DNA of 48,019 nt from Lachnospiraceae bacterium (GTDB lineage: Bacteria; Bacillota; Clostridia; Lachnospirales; Lachnospiraceae): the NCBI GenBank assembly GCA_009774375.1, contig VSNO01000009.1:1-48019 (forward strand). Reading direction: 5' to 3'. The notes beneath the pieces are model-generated. The model was given only the letters and a program-made list of their open reading frames with translations, was not told the origin of the DNA and made no database searches. Below are positions 32,183 through 41,347 of the stretch, in pieces; position 1 is the first letter of the stretch, and the number at the start of each line of letters is the position of its first letter. The position numbers were made by a program, and so were the translations under genes.

Positions 32183-33655
32183 ATGAAAAAAATTTTGTTT
32201 GGTTTCCTGCGTATCATTGGTGTGATGACAGTGCTCTGTATCGGTGCTGTCATCGCACTGGATCAGTATTATCTCCAGAACGGCGTGTTTCCGTTCGGTA
32301 CAGTGATCAATGGCGTGTACTGTACCGGCATGACTGCCGGGGAGGCGGCATCCCTTCTGGAGGCGGCCTATGATCTTCATGCCGATACGGTCACAGTGCG
32401 CACGCTTGATGGCAGAGATCACGAACTGCCGCTTGACGAATATGGCGTCTCGATCTCCTATCAACCGGCTGTCTCCAGACGCATGGAGCGGTATGCGCAG
32501 CATCCTTTTCAATGGCTGGCGGATGTGTTCTTCCCGACATCGGGGGAGGATCTCGCAGTAATGTATCCTTCGTATGATTGTGATACGGCCGCGATGGCCG
32601 CTAAGCTGGAGGAAGCGGACTGGCTCAACGAAAATCTGTACGATACGGAGAATACGGTCTCGATCGTCAGAAGTGCTGCAGCCGGATATATTCTCATCGA
32701 TGAGACCAGGGATCTGCTTTTGAGAGATCGCGCGGTAGAAGTGATCTGTGATAAGATTGTTGATCAATTAACAAACACTGCTGACTGTCAGTTTGAGGAG
32801 TCTTTGATCGATCTGTCAGCAGGGACGGACCGGGAGCTGTGCTATCAGACGATCCCTTACACAGCCGAGATGAAAGATACGCTCGCGAAGTGGAAGGGGA
32901 TCAGTGAGTTTCAGGATTTTCACATGACCTATCTGTTTGGAGACCGCGAAGAGATCATCGATGAAAGTGTCGTCGCAGACTGGATGGCATTGGATGAAAA
33001 TGGCAATATCCTGTTTGATGAAAATAATGTTCCGTTACTTGACGAGACGATCATAGAAGAATATGTTGCATATTTATCGGCAGCTTACAATACAGTTGGA
33101 ATAGAGCGTGAGTTTCATGCCACGCGGGGTGATGTCGTAAAAGTGGCCGGCGGCAGTTATGGTAACAAGATCGATGAACAGGCAGAGTATGAATTTCTGC
33201 TGAACGCTTTTTCTGACAGGGAAAGCGGTACGCGGATCCCCCAATATACATCCGAGGCGTGGGAAAAAGGTGCGGATGATATCGGCGATACCTATATCGA
33301 GGTGGATATGGGCAGTCAGCATATGTATTATTATGCAGATGGTGAGATCGTGATCGATACACCGATCGTCACTGGAAACATAGCGCGGAAGTGGAATACG
33401 CCTGCCAAGGTCTGCTTTGTGTATTTCAAACAGAAAAACAGGGTGCTGCGCGGTGCAAACTATGCGACACCTGTAAAGTACTGGATGGCAGTGGACGGCC
33501 ATATTGGTATCCATGACGCCACATGGCGCAAGGAGTTTGGAGGAGATATCTACATGACGAACGGTTCCCATGGCTGTATCAATACCCCTCTTGAGATCAT
33601 GACAGAGCTGTATGATATGGTTGAGCTTGGAACGCCGGTCATCATGTTTTATTGA
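32183..33655 (+). CDS. L,D-transpeptidase (YkuD) with N-terminal peptidoglycan-binding-type domains
   Basis: A 490-residue extracytoplasmic wall enzyme. An N-terminal membrane anchor (about 4-26) is followed by two stretches of the PG-binding-4 type (YCTGMTAGEAASLLEAAY marks the first), then the YkuD domain from about residue 370, with HIGIHDATW and the catalytic SHGCINTP (Cys near residue 464). Such enzymes form 3-3 cross-links in peptidoglycan. The start lies only 15 bases after ilvB and has no clear ribosome site, so expression may depend on read-through and coupling. Confidence 0.92.
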   Translation: MKKILFGFLRIIGVMTVLCIGAVIALDQYYLQNGVFPFGTVINGVYCTGMTAGEAASLLEAAYDLHADTVTVRTLDGRDHELPLDEYGVSISYQPAVSRRMERYAQHPFQWLADVFFPTSGEDLAVMYPSYDCDTAAMAAKLEEADWLNENLYDTENTVSIVRSAAAGYILIDETRDLLLRDRAVEVICDKIVDQLTNTADCQFEESLIDLSAGTDRELCYQTIPYTAEMKDTLAKWKGISEFQDFHMTYLFGDREEIIDESVVADWMALDENGNILFDENNVPLLDETIIEEYVAYLSAAYNTVGIEREFHATRGDVVKVAGGSYGNKIDEQAEYEFLLNAFSDRESGTRIPQYTSEAWEKGADDIGDTYIEVDMGSQHMYYYADGEIVIDTPIVTGNIARKWNTPAKVCFVYFKQKNRVLRGANYATPVKYWMAVDGHIGIHDATWRKEFGGDIYMTNGSHGCINTPLEIMTELYDMVELGTPVIMFY

Positions 33656-33756
33656 CAGATATTATAAAATATTCAACATTATCCTTATCAAAATGTTGTC
33701 TATATAAATTTGTGTAGTGAGCACGTAAATAAAAGAAGATCAGGAGGAGTTAGAAA
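33656..33756 (+). other. Intergenic stretch before serC
   Basis: An AT-rich 100-base gap with an inverted repeat CAACATT (33674-33680) / AATGTTG (33692-33698) followed by TCTATATAAATTT. It could be a weak terminator of the transpeptidase gene or part of the serC promoter (TATATAA at about 33701). I cannot decide between these. Confidence 0.35.
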
Positions 33757-34839
33757 GTGTCCAGAGTGTACAACTTTTCAGCAGGTCCCGCAGTTTTACC
33801 TGAAGAAGTCCTTAAAGAAGCTGCAGATGAGATGTTAGATTATAAAGGTACTGGTATGTCGGTGATGGAGATGAGCCACCGCTCGAAAGCTTACGATACG
33901 ATCATCAAGGAAGCGGAAGCGGATCTGAGGGATCTTATGAACATACCGGACAACTACAAAGTCCTGTTTTTGCAGGGCGGTGCGAGCCAGCAGTTTGCCA
34001 TGATTCCCATGAATCTGATGAAAAATGGTGTCGCTGACTATATCGTTACGGGGCAGTGGGCCAAGAAAGCATATCAGGAAGCATGCCTGTTTGGTAAGGC
34101 GAACAAGATCGCGTCCAGTGAGGATCAGACGTTTTCTTATATACCGGACTGCTCAGATCTGCCAATCTCCGAGGATGCAGACTATGTATACATTTGTGAG
34201 AACAATACGATATATGGTACCAAGTTCAAGACTTTGCCAAACACCAAAGGAAAGACCCTTGTGGCTGACGTATCCTCGTGTTTCCTGTCAGAGCCTGTGG
34301 ATGTCACGAAGTACGGCGTGATCTACGGCGGCGTTCAGAAAAATATCGGACCGGCGGGAGTTGTCATCGTGATCATCAGGGAGGATCTGATCACGGACGA
34401 CGTGCTTCCGGGCACACCGACCATGCTGAAGTACAAGACGCACGCGGACAATGATTCCCTGTACAACACGCCGCCCGCGTATGGTATCTATATCTGCGGC
34501 AAGGTGTTCAAATGGCTCAAGAAGATGGGCGGGCTGGAGAAGATGAAGGAGTACAATGAGAAGAAGGCGAAGATCCTCTATGATTTCCTCGATGAGAGCA
34601 GGCTTTTCAAGGGTACGGTCAGAAAGGAGGACCGCTCCCTGATGAATGTTCCTTTCGTGACAGGCAGCGAGGAACTGGATGCGAAGTTTGTCAAGGAGGC
34701 AAAGGAAGCCGGATTCGAGAACCTGAAAGGACACAGGACCGTGGGCGGTATGCGCGCAAGCATCTACAACGCCATGCCGATCGAAGGCGTGGAGAAGCTC
34801 GTGGAGTTTATGAAAAAATTTGAGGAGGCAAACTTATAA
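33757..34839 (+). CDS. serC: Phosphoserine aminotransferase
   Basis: A 360-residue PLP enzyme converting 3-phosphohydroxypyruvate to phosphoserine. Hallmarks: VYNFSAGPAVLPEEVL at the N terminus, LQGGASQQFAMIPMNL, and the PLP lysine in YGGVQKNIGPAG (near residue 196). The start is GTG, placed 7 bases after AGGAGGAG. Its TAA overlaps the ATG of serA by one base (TAATG), so the pair is coupled. Confidence 0.97.
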   Translation: MSRVYNFSAGPAVLPEEVLKEAADEMLDYKGTGMSVMEMSHRSKAYDTIIKEAEADLRDLMNIPDNYKVLFLQGGASQQFAMIPMNLMKNGVADYIVTGQWAKKAYQEACLFGKANKIASSEDQTFSYIPDCSDLPISEDADYVYICENNTIYGTKFKTLPNTKGKTLVADVSSCFLSEPVDVTKYGVIYGGVQKNIGPAGVVIVIIREDLITDDVLPGTPTMLKYKTHADNDSLYNTPPAYGIYICGKVFKWLKKMGGLEKMKEYNEKKAKILYDFLDESRLFKGTVRKEDRSLMNVPFVTGSEELDAKFVKEAKEAGFENLKGHRTVGGMRASIYNAMPIEGVEKLVEFMKKFEEANL

Positions 34840-36002
34840 TGTATCAGTATAAATGTCTTAATCCGATCTCCGATATCGGATTATCAAGATTTACAGAAGA
34901 TTATCAGACGACAGACGATATCGCAAAGGCGGAGGGCGTTCTCGTCAGAAGCGCATCGATGCATGAAATGGAGCTGCCGGAGACACTCCTGGCAGTCGCA
35001 AGAGCCGGGGCCGGCGTGAACAATATCCCTCTTGACAAGTGCGCGGAGAAGGGGATCGTGGTATTCAACACGCCAGGTGCAAACGCAAACGGTGTCAAGG
35101 AGCTTGTGATCGCAGGTATGCTCCTGGCATCAAGGGATGTGATCGGAGGCATTGACTGGGTGAAAGCCAACGCGGGCGTGGAGACGATCGCCAAGGATGC
35201 AGAGAAGGAGAAGAAGAACTTTGCAGGTACGGAGATCCAGGGCAAGAAGCTTGGTATCATCGGACTTGGCGCGATCGGGATCAGGGTAGCGAATGCGGCC
35301 GTGGCTCTGGGAATGGATGTCTATGGATATGATCCTTATCTCTCTGTAGACGCGGCGTTAAAGCTTTCCCGTGAGGTAAAGCATGTTGTCAATGTCGATG
35401 ACATCTATGCGGAGTGCGATTTCGTGACGATCCATGTACCGCTCATGGACGCCACAAAGGGTAAACTCAATGCGGCAGCCATCGCGAAGATGAAGCAGGG
35501 CGTGGTCGTACTCAATTTTGCAAGGGATCTTCTGGTGAACGAAAAGGATATGATCGCCGCACTCGAATCGGGGAAAGTCAGGAAATATGTTTCGGATTTC
35601 CCGAACCCGACGACAGCAGGGCAGAAAAATTGTATCGTTATCCCTCATCTCGGGGCCTCCACAGAGGAATCTGAGGATAACTGTGCGGTCATGGCAGTCG
35701 ATGAACTCAAAGATTATCTTGAGAATGGCAATATCAGAAACAGTGTGAACTACCCTGCGTGCGACATGGGTGTGTGCGGCAATGTGGGAAGGGTCGCGAT
35801 CCTTCATAAGAACATTGCCAATATGATCACGCAGTTCACTGCAGCGTTTGGTGCGGCAGGCATCAATATCAGCGATATGACGAACAAGTCAAGGGGAGAG
35901 TATGCGTATACAATGATGGATATCGAGAAATCTGCTGACGATAAGATCATTGACCAGCTGAAGGGGATCGACGGTGTGTTCCGCGTGAGAGTCGTGAAAT
36001 AA
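34839..36002 (+). CDS. serA: D-3-phosphoglycerate dehydrogenase
   Basis: A 387-residue NAD-dependent dehydrogenase starting serine synthesis. The Rossmann motif GLGAIGIRVANAA lies near residue 146, and catalytic Arg, Glu and His appear in LNFARD, NPTTAGQKN-adjacent and IPHLGAST segments. A C-terminal ACT-like domain (from about 320) probably gives serine feedback control. It is translationally coupled to serC and ended by a strong hairpin at 36026-36053. Confidence 0.96.
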   Translation: MYQYKCLNPISDIGLSRFTEDYQTTDDIAKAEGVLVRSASMHEMELPETLLAVARAGAGVNNIPLDKCAEKGIVVFNTPGANANGVKELVIAGMLLASRDVIGGIDWVKANAGVETIAKDAEKEKKNFAGTEIQGKKLGIIGLGAIGIRVANAAVALGMDVYGYDPYLSVDAALKLSREVKHVVNVDDIYAECDFVTIHVPLMDATKGKLNAAAIAKMKQGVVVLNFARDLLVNEKDMIAALESGKVRKYVSDFPNPTTAGQKNCIVIPHLGASTEESEDNCAVMAVDELKDYLENGNIRNSVNYPACDMGVCGNVGRVAILHKNIANMITQFTAAFGAAGINISDMTNKSRGEYAYTMMDIEKSADDKIIDQLKGIDGVFRVRVVK

Positions 36003-36025
36003 GGATGAGATAAAGATCGTAGCGA

Positions 36026-36058
36026 GTAGGGGAAGAGGAGTCTTCCCCTACTCTATTT
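36026..36058 (+). terminator. Terminator of serC-serA
   Basis: A perfect 12-bp stem AGTAGGGGAAGA / TCTTCCCCTACT (36026-36037 with 36042-36053), 4-base loop, followed by CTATTTG. Confidence 0.75.
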
Positions 36059-36080
36059 GACTGCACAGAATGTGGAGATC

Positions 36081-36848
36081 TCATCGCGCCAGCCAGCCGC
36101 CATCCACAGCCAGTGTGAATCCATTTACATAGGACGCGGCGCTGGAGGCGAGGAAGATCGCGGCGCCTGTGATGTCCTCGGGAGTGCCCCAGCGCCCGGC
36201 GGGAATGCGGCTGAGGATCTCCTCGCTCCGCTGTTCGTCGTCCCTCAGATTCCGGGTATTGTTGGTCGCCATGTAGCCCGGGGCGATCGCATTGACGTTG
36301 ATGTTATACTTTGCCCACTCATTGGCGAGTGCGCGCGTGAGTCCCATGACGGCGCTCTTGCTCGCGGTGTAGGAAGGCACGCGTATGCCGCCCTGGAAGC
36401 TCAGCATAGAAGCGATATTGATGATCTTCCCGCCCTTGCTGTCATGGATCCAGTTTTTGGCAAAAGCCTGGGAGAGGAAGAATACCATCTTCTCATTGAG
36501 GTTGATCACGGCGTCCCAGTCTTCCATGGTGACGTCCGCAGCATCGCATCTCTTGATGATCCCGGCGTTGTTTACGAGGATATCAACACGTCCGTAAGCC
36601 TTTTGAGCCTCCTCCACGATATGTGGGATGACATTGAGGTCGGAGAGGTCTGCAATGATCTCTGTGAAAGCGCCGCCGACAGCGTTGATCTGCCCTGCAG
36701 TCTCCTGACAACTGCGTCTTGCGACGCCGATCACGTTTGCGCCGGCGCCGGCGTAGGCTGTGCAGATCCCCTGCCCTAATCCGGTGTTTGCCCCTGTTAC
36801 AAGGGCGGTCTTTCCTTCGAGTGAAAATTGATTCAAATTCTGTGGCAT
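36081..36848 (-). CDS. kduD: 2-dehydro-3-deoxy-D-gluconate 5-dehydrogenase (SDR family)
   Basis: A 255-residue short-chain dehydrogenase. NAD motif TGANTGLGQG (about 19-28), NNAG near 93, catalytic Ser/Tyr/Lys in IASMLSFQGG and YTASKSA, and the KduD-like C terminus DGGWLAR. KduD interconverts the keto-deoxygluconates from pectin or hyaluronan breakdown; no other pectin gene is near. AAAGGAAACATC precedes the ATG. A TGAACCGGTTACA element stands upstream at 36900-36912. The AraC gene is divergent. Confidence 0.88.
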   Translation of the reverse strand: MPQNLNQFSLEGKTALVTGANTGLGQGICTAYAGAGANVIGVARRSCQETAGQINAVGGAFTEIIADLSDLNVIPHIVEEAQKAYGRVDILVNNAGIIKRCDAADVTMEDWDAVINLNEKMVFFLSQAFAKNWIHDSKGGKIINIASMLSFQGGIRVPSYTASKSAVMGLTRALANEWAKYNINVNAIAPGYMATNNTRNLRDDEQRSEEILSRIPAGRWGTPEDITGAAIFLASSAASYVNGFTLAVDGGWLAR

Positions 36849-36899
36849 GATGTTTCCTTTCTTCTTCTGATAACTGTTTCAACCAGATCGAGGTTGACA

Positions 36900-36912
36900 T
36901 GAACCGGTTACA
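36900..36912. promoter_or_regulatory. Possible LacI-type operator before kduD
   Basis: The palindrome AACCGGTT within TGAACCGGTTACA has the CG-centred symmetry of LacI-family sites. It lies 51 bases upstream of kduD and near a TATAAT on the minus strand (around 36925). Evidence is sequence symmetry alone. Confidence 0.35.
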
Positions 36913-37098
36913 TTCGTATCATTATAGTAATGACGTAATATTGGAACTGTTTTCATTATAATGGAAATATAGCTGAATGACAAACATAATCGGCGTTAAA
37001 AATATCATGATCGTAGCGAAGTAGGTGTGTCACATTATTCATGAGACAGATTTGCCGGACCTGAAAAAAGAGGGAATACAGGAAAGGGGAGAAAAAAT

Positions 37099-37995
37099 AT
37101 GGAACGGCTGAGGGCAACGCAGACGATCGTTGACGGAAGTCTGCGTGAGACAAAGGTGCATGGTACGGAAGGGTTTCCGATCGGGGTCTATCTGGATGAT
37201 TTCGCAGATTTTGAAAATGGATATATCTGCTGGCACTGGCATGAGGAAGTGCAGCTGACAATGATCTTGGAGGGCGAATTTACCTGCCAGGTGGAGACGA
37301 ACGAGATCCATCTGTGCGAGGGAGACATCGCGTTTATCAATTCCGGCCTCATGCATCAGATCAGGCCCTGCAGGCTGGCGCGGGGGAAGCTCTATTCTTT
37401 TATATGGCGCCCGGAGCTGATCGGCGGAGGCAGGAACAGCGACATCTGCCAGGAATGCATCGCACCGGTACTCGCCGGTAATCTGCCATATATCATGTGG
37501 GATGCCGAAAGTCCGCACCATGATGAAATGGCGGCGTCACTCCGGAGGATCGTCAGCCTGTATGAGGAAAAGCAGCCTGCATTTCAGCTGAGGATCGCAT
37601 TTCTTCTATCAGGGCTGTGGCTTCGGATATTTGAACAGATACCGGAGGGGAAGCCTGTGGTGCGGGCAGAGTCTGTGCGTGACAAACAGCGGGTGAAGGC
37701 GGCGATCCAGTATATGCAGGAAAATTATCAGGAACAGTTGAGACTGGACGACATCGCGGAGGCGGCATATATCAGCAGAAGTGAACTGTGCCGCAGCTTT
37801 CAGCGGACGATCAATATGACGCCCATGGAATTTCTGATGCAGTACAGGATACGGCAATCGACAGTGCTGTTGAAAAACAGGGATTTGAGGATCTCGGATA
37901 TCGCTGAGATGACAGGTTTTTGCAGTCCGAGCCATTTTGGCAGTCATTTCCATAAATATATGGGATGCACGCCGGGAGAGTACAGGCATCAGTGA
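37099..37995 (+). CDS. AraC family regulator with cupin sensor
   Basis: A 298-residue regulator: N-terminal cupin-like domain (WHWHEEVQLTMILEGEF, GDIAFINSGLMHQI at about 45-95) and C-terminal double HTH from about residue 195 (LRLDDIAEAAYISRSELCRSFQ, ISDIAEMTGFCSPSHFGSHFHKYMGCTPGEYR). Such proteins bind sugars or related small molecules and activate nearby operons. It faces kduD across a 250-base divergent region, so kduD is a plausible target. GGAAAGGGG precedes the ATG. The HAD gene follows after 18 bases. Confidence 0.92.
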   Translation: MERLRATQTIVDGSLRETKVHGTEGFPIGVYLDDFADFENGYICWHWHEEVQLTMILEGEFTCQVETNEIHLCEGDIAFINSGLMHQIRPCRLARGKLYSFIWRPELIGGGRNSDICQECIAPVLAGNLPYIMWDAESPHHDEMAASLRRIVSLYEEKQPAFQLRIAFLLSGLWLRIFEQIPEGKPVVRAESVRDKQRVKAAIQYMQENYQEQLRLDDIAEAAYISRSELCRSFQRTINMTPMEFLMQYRIRQSTVLLKNRDLRISDIAEMTGFCSPSHFGSHFHKYMGCTPGEYRHQ

Positions 37996-38013
37996 CTGGG
38001 GAAGGAGAAGATC

Positions 38014-38628
38014 ATGATAAAGAATATTGTTTTTGATATGGGCAATGTGCTCACAGTGTACAACGCAAGGGAGTACATTTACGGATATGTGGATAACGAG
38101 GAAGATTTCAGATGGATCAAGAATCATCTCTGCGCGTCGGTGGAGTGGCTTCGGATGGACAGGGGAACGATGACAGACGAGGAAGCGGTCAGGTCTGTCT
38201 GCAGAAGGGTACCGGCGCATCTGCATGATACTGTGGAGCGTTTTGTGCGGGAATACCGGATGGTACAGCCGCCCAACCCGCCGATGGAGAGGCTGGTGGA
38301 GGAATTGTCCCAAAACGGATACGACCTGTACCTGATGTCAAATACATCGCATCGATTCCGGATCTTTAGCAGATCGGTCCGGTCGATCCAGTATATGAAA
38401 GGGATCTGGATATCCTGCGAGCATGGGCTGCTCAAACCGGAACTGGCGGCTTATCAGGATTTCTTCAGGACATTTTCACTCAGACCCGAAGAATGCTTTT
38501 TCATAGATGATATGCCGGCGAATATAGAGGCAGCTGGAAACCTGGGCATGGATGGGTGCGTGTACTATGGGGATGTGGCAGAGCTCAGGCATTTTTTATG
38601 CACACGGGCACTCATCAGCGTGCGCTGA
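38014..38628 (+). CDS. HAD-IA family phosphatase
   Basis: A 204-residue HAD-superfamily hydrolase of the YihX-like group. Motif I is FDMGNVL, with Gly-Asn in place of the second Asp region as usual for that group; motif II is LMSNTS, motif III Lys lies in GLLKPE, and motif IV is FIDDMPANIEAA. YihX-like enzymes act on sugar phosphates; the substrate here is unknown. It probably forms a unit with the AraC gene. AAGGAG precedes the ATG. Confidence 0.9.
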   Translation: MIKNIVFDMGNVLTVYNAREYIYGYVDNEEDFRWIKNHLCASVEWLRMDRGTMTDEEAVRSVCRRVPAHLHDTVERFVREYRMVQPPNPPMERLVEELSQNGYDLYLMSNTSHRFRIFSRSVRSIQYMKGIWISCEHGLLKPELAAYQDFFRTFSLRPEECFFIDDMPANIEAAGNLGMDGCVYYGDVAELRHFLCTRALISVR

Positions 38629-38646
38629 AAGATGGTAAAAAAACTA

Positions 38647-38675
38647 TTGACAGATCAGGTCTATAGGTATAGACT
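38647..38675 (+). promoter_or_regulatory. Promoter of the BlaI/M56 operon
   Basis: Consensus TTGACA (38647-38652) and TAGACT (38670-38675) with a 17-base spacer; it overlaps the first operator dyad. Confidence 0.75.
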
Positions 38676-38702
38676 TATACTTATGAGGTCTATTAATATA
38701 GA
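38660..38702 (+). promoter_or_regulatory. Twin BlaI-type operators
   Basis: Two 14-bp dyads of the same form: TCTATAGGTATAGA (38660-38673) and TCTATTAATATAGA (38689-38702), centres 29 bases apart. The first covers the spacer and -10 box and the second the expected transcription start region, the arrangement expected for repression by a BlaI/MecI dimer made by the next gene. Confidence 0.75.
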
Positions 38703-38737
38703 TCCGATCTGATACTGGGGCGAAATGAGGTGGCGTA

Positions 38738-39097
38738 ATGGAATTTTTGAAACTTTGTGACAGTGACTACCGCTTTATGCAGATCGTGTGGGAGGCAGCG
38801 CCGGTCAACTCCGGGGAGCTGGTGCGCCTGTGCAGTGAGCGGCTCGGCTGGAAGAAGTCGACGACCTATACCCAGATCAAAAAGATGTGCGACAAAGGGT
38901 ATATTGAGAATGTGCAGGCTACAGTCAGGGTCCTGGTTCCCAGGGAGCAGGTGCAGGCTGACGAGAGCGCTTATTTCGTGGAGCGGACGTTTGACGGTTC
39001 CCTTCCTGAATTTCTGACAGCCTTTCTCGGCGGAAAGACGATATCGGAGAAAGAGGCTGAGAGGATCAAGAGGATGATCGATGAGCATGTAGAGTAG
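38738..39097 (+). CDS. BlaI/MecI/CopY family repressor
   Basis: A 119-residue winged-helix repressor. The DNA-binding part (residues 1-70) contains FMQIVWEAAPVNSGELVRLC and KKSTTYTQIKKMCDKGYI, the family pattern for recognising TACA/TGTA- or TATAGA-like dyads; the C terminus supplies dimerisation and the cleavage site. It is followed after 64 bases by an M56 metallopeptidase sensor, as in blaI-blaR. No beta-lactamase is in the window. Confidence 0.92.
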   Translation: MEFLKLCDSDYRFMQIVWEAAPVNSGELVRLCSERLGWKKSTTYTQIKKMCDKGYIENVQATVRVLVPREQVQADESAYFVERTFDGSLPEFLTAFLGGKTISEKEAERIKRMIDEHVE

Positions 39098-39161
39098 CCG
39101 GTTTGTCTGGGATCTGGAAATGCTGCATGGCATTTGAGAGACCGTGATCAGGAGGATGGAA

Positions 39162-41333
39162 ATGATGCAGATGATAAATATGCTGTTTTTGAAGATCGTG
39201 GAGAGGAGCCTGACGGCGGGGATCGTGATCGCCGTGGTACTGTCTGTGCGGATGCTCATCAGAAGGCTTCCAAAGAGCTTTGCGTATGCGCTCTGGCTTG
39301 TGGTGGCATTCCGGCTGGCTGTCCCGTTCACTGCCGGTTCGGATATCAGCATATTTAATGCGTTCACAGACGGAAGGATCCGCAGTGAGATCAGAAACAG
39401 CGCTGACGGCACAGGGATCATGGCAGACGCAGACAGCCTGGACAGTCTGATCGGACAGACAGGAGCAGGATCCGCGCAGGATGGAGCGGGAAATGCAGAG
39501 AGGACTGTGGCAGACTGGATCAAAGTCATGGGCGTAGCAAGTGCTGTATCTGCAGACGGGAATGATGCGTTGTCACCGTCTTCCGGGGAGTTTCCGGATG
39601 ATCCGGGGACAATGGAAAACAGTCCCGGCGTTAACAGGGCTCCGGCGATCGTGCGGGACAGCGGTCTGATCCGTATACTGGCGGTCGTCTGGATCGCCGG
39701 GATACTGATACTGGCGTTCTATACAGTGGCTGCGCGCCTTCGGATCGGGCGGAAGATCCGGTACAGTGTACGGCTCTGCGGCAATGTGTATGAATGCGAT
39801 ATGATCCGTTCTCCCTTCGTGCTTGGCGTGACCGCACCGAAGATCTATCTGCCGTTTCGGTTAAATGCGGTCCAGCAGCAGTGTATTCTCGCGCATGAGC
39901 GGTATCATATCAGGAGAAAGGACTATCTGGTCAAAAGCTTCGCGTATCTGCTGGCGGTCATATACTGGTTTCAGCCATTGGTGTGGGTCGCATACCGTCT
40001 GATGTGCATCGATATGGAAATGAGCTGTGACGAGAAGGTGATCTCGGGCTTTACAGTGGAACTGCGGAAAGAATACAGCCGTCTTCTGCTCGCGTTCGCA
40101 GTGAACAGAAGGCAGCTTTCCGCCAGTCCCCTGGCATTCGGAGAGGAGAATATCATGAAAAGGATCAACAATATAATCCATTACAAAAAGACATCCAGGT
40201 GGAAGCTGGCCGTGGGCGCGGCGGCGATCGTGCTCACGATGGCGGCATGCGCCACGGATGCCAGTGAGGATGAGGCGCCGACAGTGCAGCTTGATATGGA
40301 AAATGCGACAGCTGTGTCAGAAAACGGTGGTGCGGATACTGCTGTCACTATGTCTGACGTCACGGTGGATCATGATACGGATCCGCAGCATCAGGGCGGG
40401 CAGGTTCCGCAGGCGATCGGGCACCGTGAGGCGCAGTGGGCAGAGAACACGATGTTTGACATAGGGTATGCTTCACTGGATTACGCAGATTCGGAAAGAA
40501 TCGTATTTCACATTGCGAGCGGTCTCTTTGCGTATGACCTGCAGGAACGGAAGATCGTGCGCAGCTTAGACCTGAGAGGGCTGGGGTGCCGGGCCATCGG
40601 CATCACGAAGAAGCAAATGGAAGGGGACTGCGGCGTTGAGGTATATCAGGACAGTGACGGCCGGCTCAGGGCAGCCATCACGCCATATCTCGACGCAGAG
40701 GGCAGCGGTTATGTGTATGATATCGAAAGTGATGAACTGTTCGCGTATGACGAATCACTCCTGGACGAGTACATATTGTTTGATGAGTTTGTGTCCAAAT
40801 ATGATCTGAAAGATGAGAAAGCGTTTCATACATGGAAGGTCGCCGCAAATGTGCTGCCGTTGGGCGGGCATTCTTACGGGGCGCTGTTCTGGGAACAGAT
40901 CGACCTCGTCACGATGTATTACAAGGCGGGTGAAGAGGAGTACCGGCTTTTTCAGAAAGAACAGGCAACCCTGCCGAGGCTGCTGAAACAGGATGACGGT
41001 TTTTACGAGTCTATGGTACGGATGGCAGGAGAAGATATCAATCAGTGTGTGATGGATTACACAGGGATATATGCGTTGCACGATTACGCCGGCGTCTGTG
41101 CATTCACGAGAGGGCTGGTGTATACTGATGAGATGCAGCGGGAATTTGCCAGACAGACAGATTTCCTGTCCGCCTACGAGGAAGTAAGCCATTCTGAAGA
41201 TGGGAAGGAGTATCTATTCTGCTTTACACGCAGTGATGATTACGGAGCGGAAGGCGAGAAGGTGTATGTCAGATTCCGGTACGTTGAGGGCGAAGGCTGG
41301 CGCGCGGAGGGGCTGCCGGCTGCCGAGCCATAA
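39162..41333 (+). CDS. BlaR1-like M56 metallopeptidase with unusual outer sensor domain
   Basis: A 723-residue membrane sensor-protease. N-terminal membrane helices flank an M56 domain with the zinc motif AHERYH (HExxH, near residue 245) and CDEKV downstream. A later membrane helix near 350-362 ends in a lipobox-like LTMAAC. The remaining ~360 residues are acidic and contain none of the penicillin-binding motifs (no STxK near the expected place), so the signal is probably not a beta-lactam. AGGAGG lies 6 bases before ATG 39162; the frame opens with a GTG at 39144. It probably cleaves the BlaI-like repressor. Confidence 0.85.
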   Translation: MMQMINMLFLKIVERSLTAGIVIAVVLSVRMLIRRLPKSFAYALWLVVAFRLAVPFTAGSDISIFNAFTDGRIRSEIRNSADGTGIMADADSLDSLIGQTGAGSAQDGAGNAERTVADWIKVMGVASAVSADGNDALSPSSGEFPDDPGTMENSPGVNRAPAIVRDSGLIRILAVVWIAGILILAFYTVAARLRIGRKIRYSVRLCGNVYECDMIRSPFVLGVTAPKIYLPFRLNAVQQQCILAHERYHIRRKDYLVKSFAYLLAVIYWFQPLVWVAYRLMCIDMEMSCDEKVISGFTVELRKEYSRLLLAFAVNRRQLSASPLAFGEENIMKRINNIIHYKKTSRWKLAVGAAAIVLTMAACATDASEDEAPTVQLDMENATAVSENGGADTAVTMSDVTVDHDTDPQHQGGQVPQAIGHREAQWAENTMFDIGYASLDYADSERIVFHIASGLFAYDLQERKIVRSLDLRGLGCRAIGITKKQMEGDCGVEVYQDSDGRLRAAITPYLDAEGSGYVYDIESDELFAYDESLLDEYILFDEFVSKYDLKDEKAFHTWKVAANVLPLGGHSYGALFWEQIDLVTMYYKAGEEEYRLFQKEQATLPRLLKQDDGFYESMVRMAGEDINQCVMDYTGIYALHDYAGVCAFTRGLVYTDEMQREFARQTDFLSAYEEVSHSEDGKEYLFCFTRSDDYGAEGEKVYVRFRYVEGEGWRAEGLPAAEP

Positions 41334-41347
41334 GGATATGATGTTTT

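Noticed and set aside
36057..36779. A 240-codon plus-strand frame opposite kduD
   Set aside because: It is antisense to a clear short-chain dehydrogenase; no motif and no ribosome site.
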